In this document: positions 1-6,283 of the stretch, in pieces
Layout: each line of letters opens with the position of its first letter
Numbering within the stretch: position 1 is the stretch's first letter
Source: Actinomycetota bacterium
Lineage (GTDB): Bacteria; Actinomycetota; Actinomycetes; Nanopelagicales; Nanopelagicaceae
Assembly (NCBI GenBank): GCA_009702205.1
Contig: WLIM01000014.1
Span: forward strand, 1-12,456
Direction of reading: 5' to 3'
Length of the DNA stretch: 12,456 bases
Notes under the pieces: model-generated
The model's database searches: none
What the model saw: only the letters and a program-made list of their open reading frames with translations
What the model was told of the DNA's origin: nothing
Translations under genes and position numbers: made by a program

Positions 1-32
1 GCGGCGTGAACGCCACGTTTTACTCTTGCCAT
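1..32 (-). CDS. rplT: 50S ribosomal protein L20, N-terminal fragment
   Basis: Only the first ten complete codons are present. They read MARVKRGVHA, the near-invariant start of bacterial L20, an early-assembling 23S rRNA-binding protein. The gene runs off the left edge of the window. A purine-rich ribosome-binding site (GGAAGGA) lies seven bases before the ATG. It follows rpmI by 16 bases in the conserved infC-rpmI-rplT order, so it is almost certainly co-transcribed. In several bacteria L20 represses its own operon; nothing in this fragment tests that. Confidence 0.93.
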   Translation of the reverse strand, partial: MARVKRGVHA

Positions 33-48
33 GGTTTATTCCTTCCTG

Positions 49-246
49 TTACTTCAAGCCGAGCATGCGCTTGGCGGTGAATGAGTTTGGTGCCTTAGCT
101 ACTGAATCGCCGCTAAGACGACGTGTTACACGTGATGATTTATGTTCCAGAAGGTGGCGCTTGCCTGCACGTTCATGCATGACCTTGCCGGTTCCAGTTA
201 AACGGAACGTCTTCTTAGCTCCGCTGTGGGTCTTCATCTTTGGCAT
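49..246 (-). CDS. rpmI: 50S ribosomal protein L35
   Basis: This 65-residue, very basic protein begins MPKMKTHSGAKKTFRLTGTG, the hallmark N-terminus of L35, and ends in the usual lysine/arginine-rich tail (SFTAKRMLGLK). The length is normal for the family. L35 is a small large-subunit ribosomal protein. The start is supported by a strong Shine-Dalgarno GGGAGG seven bases before the ATG. It lies 46 bases after the infC stop and 16 bases before rplT, the standard translation operon. Confidence 0.97.
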   Translation of the reverse strand: MPKMKTHSGAKKTFRLTGTGKVMHERAGKRHLLEHKSSRVTRRLSGDSVAKAPNSFTAKRMLGLK

Positions 247-292
247 TCGCTAACCTCCCAGTTAGTAAAACAGTAAAACATTTGTTTAAAAA

Positions 293-883
293 TTAAGCTT
301 CAGGTACTACTTCTTCTTCCTTCTTTCGACTAGCCACTTTCGCAGCTTTTTGCTGTGAAACTGACTGACCTTTCTTTACATTTGTTCCTAAAACCATCGT
401 CATATTTCGACCTTCTTGCTTAGGTGCGAATTCGACGAAAGCTACTTCAGATAATTCTTCAGCTAACTTCATAAGTAAGCGATAACCAATCTCCGGTCTT
501 GCTTGCTCACGGCCACGGAATTGAATTGTCACCTTCACCTTGTCGCCACCCTTAAGAAAACGTTCAATATGAGTCTTCTTGGTTTCGTAATCATGTGGCT
601 CGATCTTTGGTCGGAGTCGCATTTCTTTTACAACTATGTGTGTTTGGTTCTGTCGTGCCTCACGTGCTTTTTGTGCGATTTCGTATTTGTACTTACCGAA
701 ATCCATCACTTTGCAAACTGGAGGTTGGGCCTCTGGCGCAATTTCAACGAGGTCTAAACCGACTTCATCTGCCATCTTTAATGCAGTATCGATATCTACA
801 ACGCCTACTTGCTCACCGGAAAAACCAATCAGACGAACTTGCGGAACGCGAATCCGATCGTTGATTCTTGGCTCAGTGCTGAT
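293..883 (-). CDS. infC: Translation initiation factor IF-3 (AUC start)
   Basis: The gene encodes about 196 residues. IF-3 binds the 30S subunit, prevents premature 50S joining and proofreads the start codon and initiator tRNA. The N-domain (about residues 4-73) contains EPRINDRIRVPQVRLIG and DLVEIAPEAQPPVCKVMDFGKYKYE; the lysine-rich linker and C-domain contain KEMRLRPKIEPHDYETK and FRGREQARPEIGYRLL. The first ATG in this frame is at 775 and would remove 36 conserved residues. The frame stays open upstream to a TAG at 929-931 and has no ATG, GTG or TTG there. An ATC codon at 883 lies seven bases after a strong GGAGG and gives the family-typical I-S-T-E-P-R-I-N-D start. A non-AUG start in infC is known from E. 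coli (AUU), where it underlies autoregulation by IF-3. The C-terminus has a charged tail (KKEEEVVPEA). Confidence 0.93.
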   Translation of the reverse strand: MSTEPRINDRIRVPQVRLIGFSGEQVGVVDIDTALKMADEVGLDLVEIAPEAQPPVCKVMDFGKYKYEIAQKAREARQNQTHIVVKEMRLRPKIEPHDYETKKTHIERFLKGGDKVKVTIQFRGREQARPEIGYRLLMKLAEELSEVAFVEFAPKQEGRNMTMVLGTNVKKGQSVSQQKAAKVASRKKEEEVVPEA

Positions 884-1080
884 AACTTCTCCTCCCTGGT
901 TATTCGCTTCCTTAAAATAGATTCGAATCTATTTTTGAAAGCAGGTGGAGACAGTCGCAAATGCAGGTTAAAAAACCTGTAATGACCAATCCGCCGAGGC
1001 GAAAGAGGTGGGAGCGACTAGCTCCACTTGATGGCGCAAGGTTACCCCAAGAGCCAGATATCTAGAAATCCTTGTAGGCG
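884..1080 (-). promoter_or_regulatory. Structured 5' leader of infC
   Basis: These 197 bases between fabI and infC hold no plausible gene but several inverted repeats. On the transcribed minus strand they are, in order: GTGGAGC/GCTCCCAC (1027-1021 with 1015-1008, one bulge, five-base loop); CAGGTT-TTTT-AACCTG (979-964); and a perfect 22-bp palindrome (935-914, centre TTCGAA). In addition CTCC-A-CCTG (950-942) can pair with CAGG-GA-GGAG (898-889), which contains the infC Shine-Dalgarno. The structures are seen in sequence; regulation by them is inferred. I see no convincing promoter, so where the transcript begins is unknown. No T-run follows any GC-rich stem, so I do not call a terminator. 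Confidence 0.5.
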
Positions 1081-1854
1081 CTAGCCTCCGATAGCGTGGA
1101 CTCCGCCGTCTACATGGATAATTTCACCAGTCGTCTTTGGGAAAAAGGGCGAAAGTAGAGCCACAGCACCCTGGGCTGCCGGAATTGGATCAGCAACATC
1201 CCAGAACAACGGCGCTCTCGAATTCCAAACATCTTCAAAGTCTTGAAATCCTGGAATTGATTTTGCGGCCATAGTCTTAATCGGACCGGCTGCAATTAAA
1301 TTGCAGCGAATATTTTCACTACCCAGGTCTCTAGCCAAATATCGGTTTGCAGATTCCAGTCCTGCTTTTGCAACGCCCATCCAGTCGTATTTTGGCCAAG
1401 CTACTGTCGCATCAAAAGTTAGACCGACGATTGCGGCACCATTTTCTTTATTGAAAAGTGGCTTACATGCCATCGCAAGTGACTTGTAGGAAAAAGTGGA
1501 GACATGCACGGCGGTGGCTACATCTTCCCAAGTTGTGTTGAGGAAATTTCCACCGAGAGCCGCTTCTGGCGCGAATCCAATTGAATGCACAACCCCATCC
1601 AGCCCAGGGAGGTGCTCCTTAACTAATTCACTCAGTCGTTCAAGATGTTCTACGCTCGTAACATCCAATTCAATTACTGGTGCAGGTTTTGGCAACCTTC
1701 CTGCGATTCGATTAGTGATGCTTAGGGCGCGCCCAAATGAAGTGAGAACTACGTTTGCACCTTCTTCTTGCGCAATTCTGGCGATATGGAATGCGATCGA
1801 AGATTCAGTTAAAACTCCTGTAACCAAAATATTTTTGCCATCTAGGATTCCCAT
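1081..1854 (-). CDS. fabI: Enoyl-[acyl-carrier-protein] reductase (NADH), InhA/FabI type
   Basis: This 257-residue protein has the length of FabI/InhA and catalyses the final NADH-dependent reduction of each type II fatty acid elongation cycle in the cytosol. The sequence shows the divergent nucleotide-binding loop of the enoyl reductases (ILVTGVLTESSIAFHIAR, residues 9-26), GVVHSIGFAPE at 87-97 (InhA has the same HSIGF segment) and the catalytic Tyr156-x6-Lys163 (KYDWMGVAKAGLES). It is closer in wording to mycobacterial InhA than to E. coli FabI. The ATG follows the fabG stop with no gap, so the genes are translationally coupled. The ribosome-binding site (GGGG) lies inside the fabG end. Confidence 0.93.
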   Translation of the reverse strand: MGILDGKNILVTGVLTESSIAFHIARIAQEEGANVVLTSFGRALSITNRIAGRLPKPAPVIELDVTSVEHLERLSELVKEHLPGLDGVVHSIGFAPEAALGGNFLNTTWEDVATAVHVSTFSYKSLAMACKPLFNKENGAAIVGLTFDATVAWPKYDWMGVAKAGLESANRYLARDLGSENIRCNLIAAGPIKTMAAKSIPGFQDFEDVWNSRAPLFWDVADPIPAAQGAVALLSPFFPKTTGEIIHVDGGVHAIGG

Positions 1855-2568
1855 TTAATGCCCCATTCCTAATCCACCATCTACCGGTATCACTGCGCCG
1901 CTTATATAAGCCGCCTCTGGGGATGCCAAGAATGCAACAACACCAGCAACTTCGTCTGGACTAGCAAATCTTGCTAGTGGCACTGCCCCGATAATTTCCG
2001 CCTTACGTTTTTCGTCTAGAACTTGCGTCATCTCGGTTTCGACAAATCCAGGTGCGACCACATTAGCTGTAATACCGCGACTGCCGAGTTCGCGAGCAAA
2101 ACTTCTAGCCATGCCAATCAATCCACTTTTAGTTGCTGCGTAATTCACTTGACCCGCAGAGCCAAGCATTCCAACTACAGAACCAACAAAAATCATGCGA
2201 CCTGATTTTGCTTTTAGCATTCCGCGGGTACATGCTCTGGCAACTCGGAAAGCTCCCATCAAATTCGTTTCGACTACTGATTCAAAATCTTCATCGCTCA
2301 TACGCATCACAAGTCCATCCTTAGTGATGCCAGCATTTGCGACCAACACATCTATCCGACCATATTTCGCTTCAACTTCTGAAACTGCAGTGTTAACGCT
2401 GTCAGAGCTGGTTACATCCATGATTACGCTATCAAGGCCTTGCGGAGCGTTGCCTGATCTGTGCGTTACAACAACTTGATGACCCGAGCTTTTGAATTTC
2501 TGCGCAATAGCAAGTCCAATTCCACGGTTGCCACCAGTGACAAGAACGACTTTAGCTTCTTGGTTCAT
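1855..2568 (-). CDS. fabG: 3-oxoacyl-[acyl-carrier-protein] reductase, MabA-like
   Basis: This is a 237-residue short-chain dehydrogenase that reduces 3-oxoacyl-ACP with NADPH in fatty acid elongation. Visible motifs are the cofactor loop TGGNRGIG (11-18), NAG at 78-80, Asn102, and the catalytic Ser130, Tyr143 and Lys147 in SxxxxxxxxxxxxYxxxK spacing. The C-terminus AYISGAVIPVDGGLGMGH and the segment VVVTHRSGNAPQGL closely resemble mycobacterial MabA (FabG1), which is likewise followed by InhA. No Shine-Dalgarno precedes the ATG; a TANNNT box six bases upstream suggests a leaderless mRNA. It is divergent from the DUF3099 gene across 89 bp. Confidence 0.93.
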   Translation of the reverse strand: MNQEAKVVLVTGGNRGIGLAIAQKFKSSGHQVVVTHRSGNAPQGLDSVIMDVTSSDSVNTAVSEVEAKYGRIDVLVANAGITKDGLVMRMSDEDFESVVETNLMGAFRVARACTRGMLKAKSGRMIFVGSVVGMLGSAGQVNYAATKSGLIGMARSFARELGSRGITANVVAPGFVETEMTQVLDEKRKAEIIGAVPLARFASPDEVAGVVAFLASPEAAYISGAVIPVDGGLGMGH

Positions 2569-2603
2569 GCGAGAAACTTACCTGCTACTGATGCGTAATC
2601 AAA
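2569..2603 (-). promoter_or_regulatory. Putative leaderless promoter of fabG-fabI
   Basis: On the minus strand a -10-like TAAGTT (2580-2575) ends exactly six bases before the fabG ATG, and TTGATT or TTTGAT sits 16-17 bases further upstream as a -35. No Shine-Dalgarno is present, so transcription may start at the A of ATG. This is inferred from spacing only. Confidence 0.4.
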
Positions 2604-2645
2604 TGTAGGCACAGCTTCGAACGCGAAATATTTAACTCTCCCCCA

Positions 2646-2657
2646 TAGAGTTCTCCT
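2646..2657 (+). promoter_or_regulatory. Putative leaderless -10 of the DUF3099-SURF1 operon
   Basis: TAGAGT (2646-2651) matches TANNNT and ends six bases before ATG at 2658, with no good Shine-Dalgarno and no clear -35. The box lies inside an inverted repeat, CCATAG (2643-2648) with CTATGG (2656-2661), which brackets the start codon. The assignment is by spacing alone. Confidence 0.35.
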
Positions 2658-2954
2658 ATGGAATCGCCAGAGAAGTCGTCGGAAAGAAAAGTCGTCCGCG
2701 CATCAGTTTCTGATGTTGGGCAATCTCTGACAACGGATCAATCATCTCGTGCGAAGCGTTACTTTATTTCGATGATGCTAAGAACGCTGTGCTTTATCTT
2801 GGCAGTTATTTTGCCTAGTCCCTTCCGCTGGTTTGCGCTATTGGGCGCAGTTCTGTTGCCATACGTAGCAGTGGTCGTTGCGAACGCTGGACGCGAGAGC
2901 ATCCGAGATCGCTCAACGATTTATACAAATAACCGCAAACAACTAGAAGCTTAG
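2658..2954 (+). CDS. DUF3099 family small membrane protein
   Basis: This 98-residue protein is of unknown function. A polar N-terminal third (1-32) is followed by SRAKRYFISMMLRTLCFILAV, a first membrane segment at about 36-53, a short loop with FRW, and a second segment at about 57-76 (LLGAVLLPYVAVVVANAG). The segments TTDQSSRAKRYFISM and LPYVAVVVANAGRE are typical of DUF3099, a family found mainly in actinobacteria. Both ends probably face the cytoplasm, by the positive-inside rule. It ends five bases before SURF1, so the two are very likely co-transcribed. A link to oxidase assembly is only suggested by position. Confidence 0.8.
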   Translation: MESPEKSSERKVVRASVSDVGQSLTTDQSSRAKRYFISMMLRTLCFILAVILPSPFRWFALLGAVLLPYVAVVVANAGRESIRDRSTIYTNNRKQLEA

Positions 2955-2959
2955 AATCG

Positions 2960-3679
2960 ATGTTAGTCAAAAATAGGTGGAACAGCGTTCTGCAAACCGT
3001 TGCCGCGCTTGTAGTCATTTTTGGATGCCTATATGCATCGCAATGGCAATTTCATCGCGGCACAACACAAATGGATACGAACGCAATCATTAAGAGCAAC
3101 TTTAATCTTGAAGCCCTAAGAAGCACAGATATTGCCGACTTGGATCCAATCGCTAATCAGTGGCGGCTTATTAATATCACCGGAAATTTCTCTCCTGACA
3201 AACAAGAATTGGTACGTAATCGCTACTTCGAAGGCAAGTATGGGTTTGAAGTATTAACACTTTTCACTGCGAGTACTGGTGAGAAATTTTGGGTTAATAG
3301 GGGTTGGGTGGCAGCTGGCGTTAATGCTGCAACTCCTCCAACAGTTTCAAAGCCAGCTACTGGTGAAACCACTATTAAGGCCAGAATCAGATCTGAGAAT
3401 TTAAGTCGCCAACTTCAGGGCTCATTCTTTGTAACGAGTAAGACTCAACCCAAACCCGCAGACATGACAAGAATTCAGGGAATTGATGCCGAACCTTTTT
3501 ATCTAGATCTTATTGATTCAACCAATGGCGAAATCAAACCTCTTACAGAAATTCAACTGCCTGAATTGAGCAACGGTCCACACTTTGCATATGCGTTGCA
3601 ATGGTTGGCTTTCGCAGTCTTAGCGTTAGTAGGACGTGTTCTCTTATTCCGTGAAGCCAAGAGATTGCCGCTGGTATAG
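2960..3679 (+). CDS. SURF1 family cytochrome oxidase biogenesis protein
   Basis: This 239-residue protein has the SURF1 layout: an N-terminal membrane anchor (about 10-27), a large extracytoplasmic domain, and a C-terminal membrane helix (about 213-231). Family motifs are WRLINITGNF (68-77), WVNRGWV (111-117) and GPHFAYALQWLAFAV (206-220). SURF1 proteins assist heme A insertion and assembly of aa3-type heme-copper oxidase. Its presence fits the ctaA/COX15 gene at the right end of the window. The ATG is five bases after the DUF3099 stop with no obvious ribosome-binding site. Its last 36 bases overlap the convergent ABC transporter gene. Confidence 0.87.
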   Translation: MLVKNRWNSVLQTVAALVVIFGCLYASQWQFHRGTTQMDTNAIIKSNFNLEALRSTDIADLDPIANQWRLINITGNFSPDKQELVRNRYFEGKYGFEVLTLFTASTGEKFWVNRGWVAAGVNAATPPTVSKPATGETTIKARIRSENLSRQLQGSFFVTSKTQPKPADMTRIQGIDAEPFYLDLIDSTNGEIKPLTEIQLPELSNGPHFAYALQWLAFAVLALVGRVLLFREAKRLPLV

Positions 3680-5512
3680 CTCGAAGTAAAGCCCGCCTTT
3701 TGCAACAAGATCTTCATGCTTACCGCTCTCAATTATTTTCCCATTGTCTATCACGAGAATTTGGTCTGCATGCACAATTGTTGAAAGGCGATGAGCGATA
3801 ACAATGCTGGTTCTTCCAACAAGTGCGACTTTAAGTGCTTCTTGCACGAGCGCCTCGTTCTCGGAATCCAGATGAGCTGTCGCTTCATCTAAAATCACAA
3901 TTCGTGGTGCTTTTAGAAGTAAACGCGCAATTGCTAACCGTTGCTTCTCGCCACCTGATAGCCGATGCCCTCGTTCACCAACAACAGTCTCTAAACCATT
4001 AGGCAAAGATCGGATGAAATCTCCTATTTGCGCCGCATCGCAGGCTCGTAAAATCTCCTCTTGTGTTGCTTCACTCTTTGCGTAGCGTAAATTATCAAGA
4101 ATACTTTCGTGGAACATATGTGAATCTTGAGTAACGATTCCGATCAAAGATCGCAGTTGCGAAATTGAGGAATCACGAATATCCATCCCGTTGATCTCGA
4201 TCGAACCACTCGTAACATCATAAAGTCTTGGAAGTAGGCCCGAAATCGTGCTTTTCCCAGCACCCGATGGTCCGACGATTGCGGTGAGTGTTCCTGGTTG
4301 GCATTCAAATGAAATTCCCCGAAGTACTTCTCCACTTTCAACTAGTTCAGGTTTAGCAGCAGCTTCTAGTGAAGCCAAAGAAATATCCTCCGCCTTTGGA
4401 TAAGTGAAACCAACATTGCGGAATTGAATCTTAGGAACTTCACTGGAAATTATTTTTGGTTGAGCAATTTCTTTTACCATAGGCTCTAAATCCAAGACCT
4501 CAAATACTCTTTCAAAAGAGACCAAGGCAGACATGACATCTACTCGAATATTTGAGAGGGCAGTAAGTGGACCATAGAGGCGGGCCAAGAGCGCTGTAAT
4601 CGCAAGCAAAGTTCCAATTGTTATCTTCTGACTTATAGCGAGATGTCCACCGATTCCATATGCAAAAGAAGTGGCTATGGCCGCGACAGAAGTCATCGCT
4701 ATAAAGAAAATGCGATTTAGCATGGCAATTTTGATGCCCATATCTGCAACCCTTCGCGCCTTACTTCTAAAGTTTCCTGATTCGGCCAAGCGATCTCCGT
4801 AGAGCGAGACTAGAAGTGCACCAGAAACGTTGAATCGCTCGGTCATTGTCGATGACATCTCAGCATTTAACTCAAATGAACGCCTCGTGTAATTCGCCAA
4901 TTTTTTGCCTATCCATTTGGTCGGCAGGATGAAAATCGGGAGCAGTAATAGGGAGACAAGTGTTATCTGCCACGACAGAGTCAGCATCGCTACAGTCACC
5001 AAAATTAAGGTAAGCGAATTGCTAACTACACCCGACAAAGTTGAAGTGAAAGCTTGCTGAGCGCCTATGACATCAGAATTAATCCGAGAAATTAGTGAAC
5101 CTGTCTGCGTTCTGGTGAAAAATGCTATCGATTGCTTCTGAACATGCTCGAAGACTTGGCTTCTGAGATCGTAAATTAGACCTTCGCCGATTCGACTTGA
5201 GAACCATCTCCCTAGTGCGCTGAAAACCGCATCTGCGATTGCGAGCGTGCCCACAATTAAAGCCAATTTGGTTACAACGTCGCCTCGAGCTTTTACAACA
5301 CCTTGATCAACTAAGTTACGGAGAAGAAGTGGCGTAGCAACAACAAGTACTGCATCGATGATCACCGTCGTGATGAATATAAGTAAATATCTACGGTACG
5401 GCGCTGCAAAAGCTAGAATTCTTTTAAAGGTTCCAGCTTTTAATTTTTGGTTCTTTACCGATTGATCTGAACTGAGCGATCTAAGGGCCATCCATTGGCC
5501 ATGCATCGACAC
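3644..5512 (-). CDS. ABC half-exporter (membrane domain fused to ATPase)
   Basis: This 622-residue type I ABC exporter subunit would work as a dimer in the cytoplasmic membrane. The membrane domain (about 40-320) should have six helices. The ATPase domain (about 362-615) shows Walker A GPSGAGKS (414-421), Q-loop Gln462, signature LSGGEKQR (518-525), Walker B IVILDEATAHLD and switch His574 (AHRLSTI). An acidic insert (SLEAAAKPELVESGE, 381-395) precedes Walker A, a feature I associate with an actinobacterial subfamily. The substrate cannot be told. The assigned start is GTG at 5512, three bases after sufT; an ATG two codons later (5506) is equally possible. Spacing implies it is the last gene of the suf transcript. 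Its 3' end overlaps SURF1 by 36 bp on the opposite strand. Confidence 0.88.
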   Translation of the reverse strand: MSMHGQWMALRSLSSDQSVKNQKLKAGTFKRILAFAAPYRRYLLIFITTVIIDAVLVVATPLLLRNLVDQGVVKARGDVVTKLALIVGTLAIADAVFSALGRWFSSRIGEGLIYDLRSQVFEHVQKQSIAFFTRTQTGSLISRINSDVIGAQQAFTSTLSGVVSNSLTLILVTVAMLTLSWQITLVSLLLLPIFILPTKWIGKKLANYTRRSFELNAEMSSTMTERFNVSGALLVSLYGDRLAESGNFRSKARRVADMGIKIAMLNRIFFIAMTSVAAIATSFAYGIGGHLAISQKITIGTLLAITALLARLYGPLTALSNIRVDVMSALVSFERVFEVLDLEPMVKEIAQPKIISSEVPKIQFRNVGFTYPKAEDISLASLEAAAKPELVESGEVLRGISFECQPGTLTAIVGPSGAGKSTISGLLPRLYDVTSGSIEINGMDIRDSSISQLRSLIGIVTQDSHMFHESILDNLRYAKSEATQEEILRACDAAQIGDFIRSLPNGLETVVGERGHRLSGGEKQRLAIARLLLKAPRIVILDEATAHLDSENEALVQEALKVALVGRTSIVIAHRLSTIVHADQILVIDNGKIIESGKHEDLVAKGGLYFELYQRQSLGFTE

Positions 5513-5515
5513 GTA

Positions 5516-5839
5516 TTAAACCGTGAAGCCAATCGCACGCAATTGCTCTCGACCATCATCTGTAATTTTCCCTGGACCCCAAGGTGGCATCCAAACCCAA
5601 TTGATTTTCACATCGGAGGTGATGTCAGCAAGAACCTGATGTGTTTGATCTTCAATTACATCCTGCAACGGACAAGCGGCCGATGTAAGTGTCATGTCTA
5701 AGATTGCAACGTTATTTTCATCTAAGCGCATGTCATAGACCAACCCCAAATCAATTACGTTTATACCAAGTTCTGGGTCAATGACATCTTTCATCGCCTC
5801 GGTAACATCGTCCAGTGTTGTTTTTGAGTTAGTCATCAT
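5516..5839 (-). CDS. sufT: SufT / MIP18-family Fe-S assembly factor (DUF59)
   Basis: This 107-residue protein carries the MIP18/DUF59 signature DPELGINVIDLGLVYD (21-36), the conserved Cys56 in TSAACPL, and the C-terminal WMPPWGPGKITDDGREQLRA block. Relatives of this kind act in maturation or transfer of Fe-S clusters, and the position directly after sufU supports that role. The first ATG (5839) is one base from GGGAG, whereas the next ATG (5836) has four bases, so translation may start at the second, giving 106 residues. It lies five bases after the sufU stop and three bases before the ABC transporter start. Confidence 0.9.
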   Translation of the reverse strand: MMTNSKTTLDDVTEAMKDVIDPELGINVIDLGLVYDMRLDENNVAILDMTLTSAACPLQDVIEDQTHQVLADITSDVKINWVWMPPWGPGKITDDGREQLRAIGFTV

Positions 5840-5844
5840 TCTCC

Positions 5845-6282
5845 CTATTTATTTCCACTTTGAAGTGCTGCATCTTTGAAAGCCATCCAACCAAGCAAGG
5901 CGCATTTTATCCGAGCTGGGAACTTTGAAACACCAGCCAACGCTACGCCATCTTCTAAAACGTCTTCATCGCCCTTTTCATTCCCTTTGCTACCCATAAG
6001 TTTCGAGAATGCCTCTACTGTTGCAAGAGCATCTTCCAAAGACTTGCCTACCATAAGGTCGCTAGCAATTGAGGTGCTGGCTTGTGAAATTGAGCAACCA
6101 ACGCCATCCCAAGAAACACTTTTGACTAACCCGCCCGCAATCAAAACGTTAAGCGTTATCTCATCACCACAACTTGGATTTACGTGGTGAACTTGGGCTG
6201 TGTAATCAGGCACCAATTTTTTATGGAGTGGATGCTTATAGTGATCCAAAATAACTTCTTGATATAGCGAATCTAATTCCAC
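5845..6282 (-). CDS. sufU: SufU zinc-dependent sulfurtransferase
   Basis: SufU takes persulfide sulfur from SufS and passes it towards SufBCD. With a GTG start at 6282 the protein has 145 residues and begins MELDSLYQEVILDHYKHP, the typical SufU N-terminus. The four zinc ligands are visible: Cys38 and Asp40 (NPSCGDE), Cys63 (GVGCSIS) and Cys127 (RIKCALLGW). The long SufU-type insert between the last two cysteines is present. An upstream ATG (6315) would add 11 unrelated residues and overlap sufS by 32 bases. I prefer the GTG because it lies one base after the sufS stop with AAGG seven bases before it. Confidence 0.92.
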   Translation of the reverse strand: MELDSLYQEVILDHYKHPLHKKLVPDYTAQVHHVNPSCGDEITLNVLIAGGLVKSVSWDGVGCSISQASTSIASDLMVGKSLEDALATVEAFSKLMGSKGNEKGDEDVLEDGVALAGVSKFPARIKCALLGWMAFKDAALQSGNK

Positions 6283-6283
6283 G

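Noticed and set aside
26..253. 75-residue plus-strand reading frame
   Set aside because: It lies antisense to rpmI, a certain ribosomal protein gene, and shows no family resemblance or ribosome-binding site.
293..775. Shorter infC beginning at ATG 775
   Set aside because: It would drop the conserved EPRINDRI N-domain segment that is encoded in frame upstream with an excellent ribosome-binding site before ATC 883.
1008..1027. fabI rho-independent terminator
   Set aside because: The GC-rich hairpin is real but no T-run follows on either strand, so I treat it as part of the infC leader.
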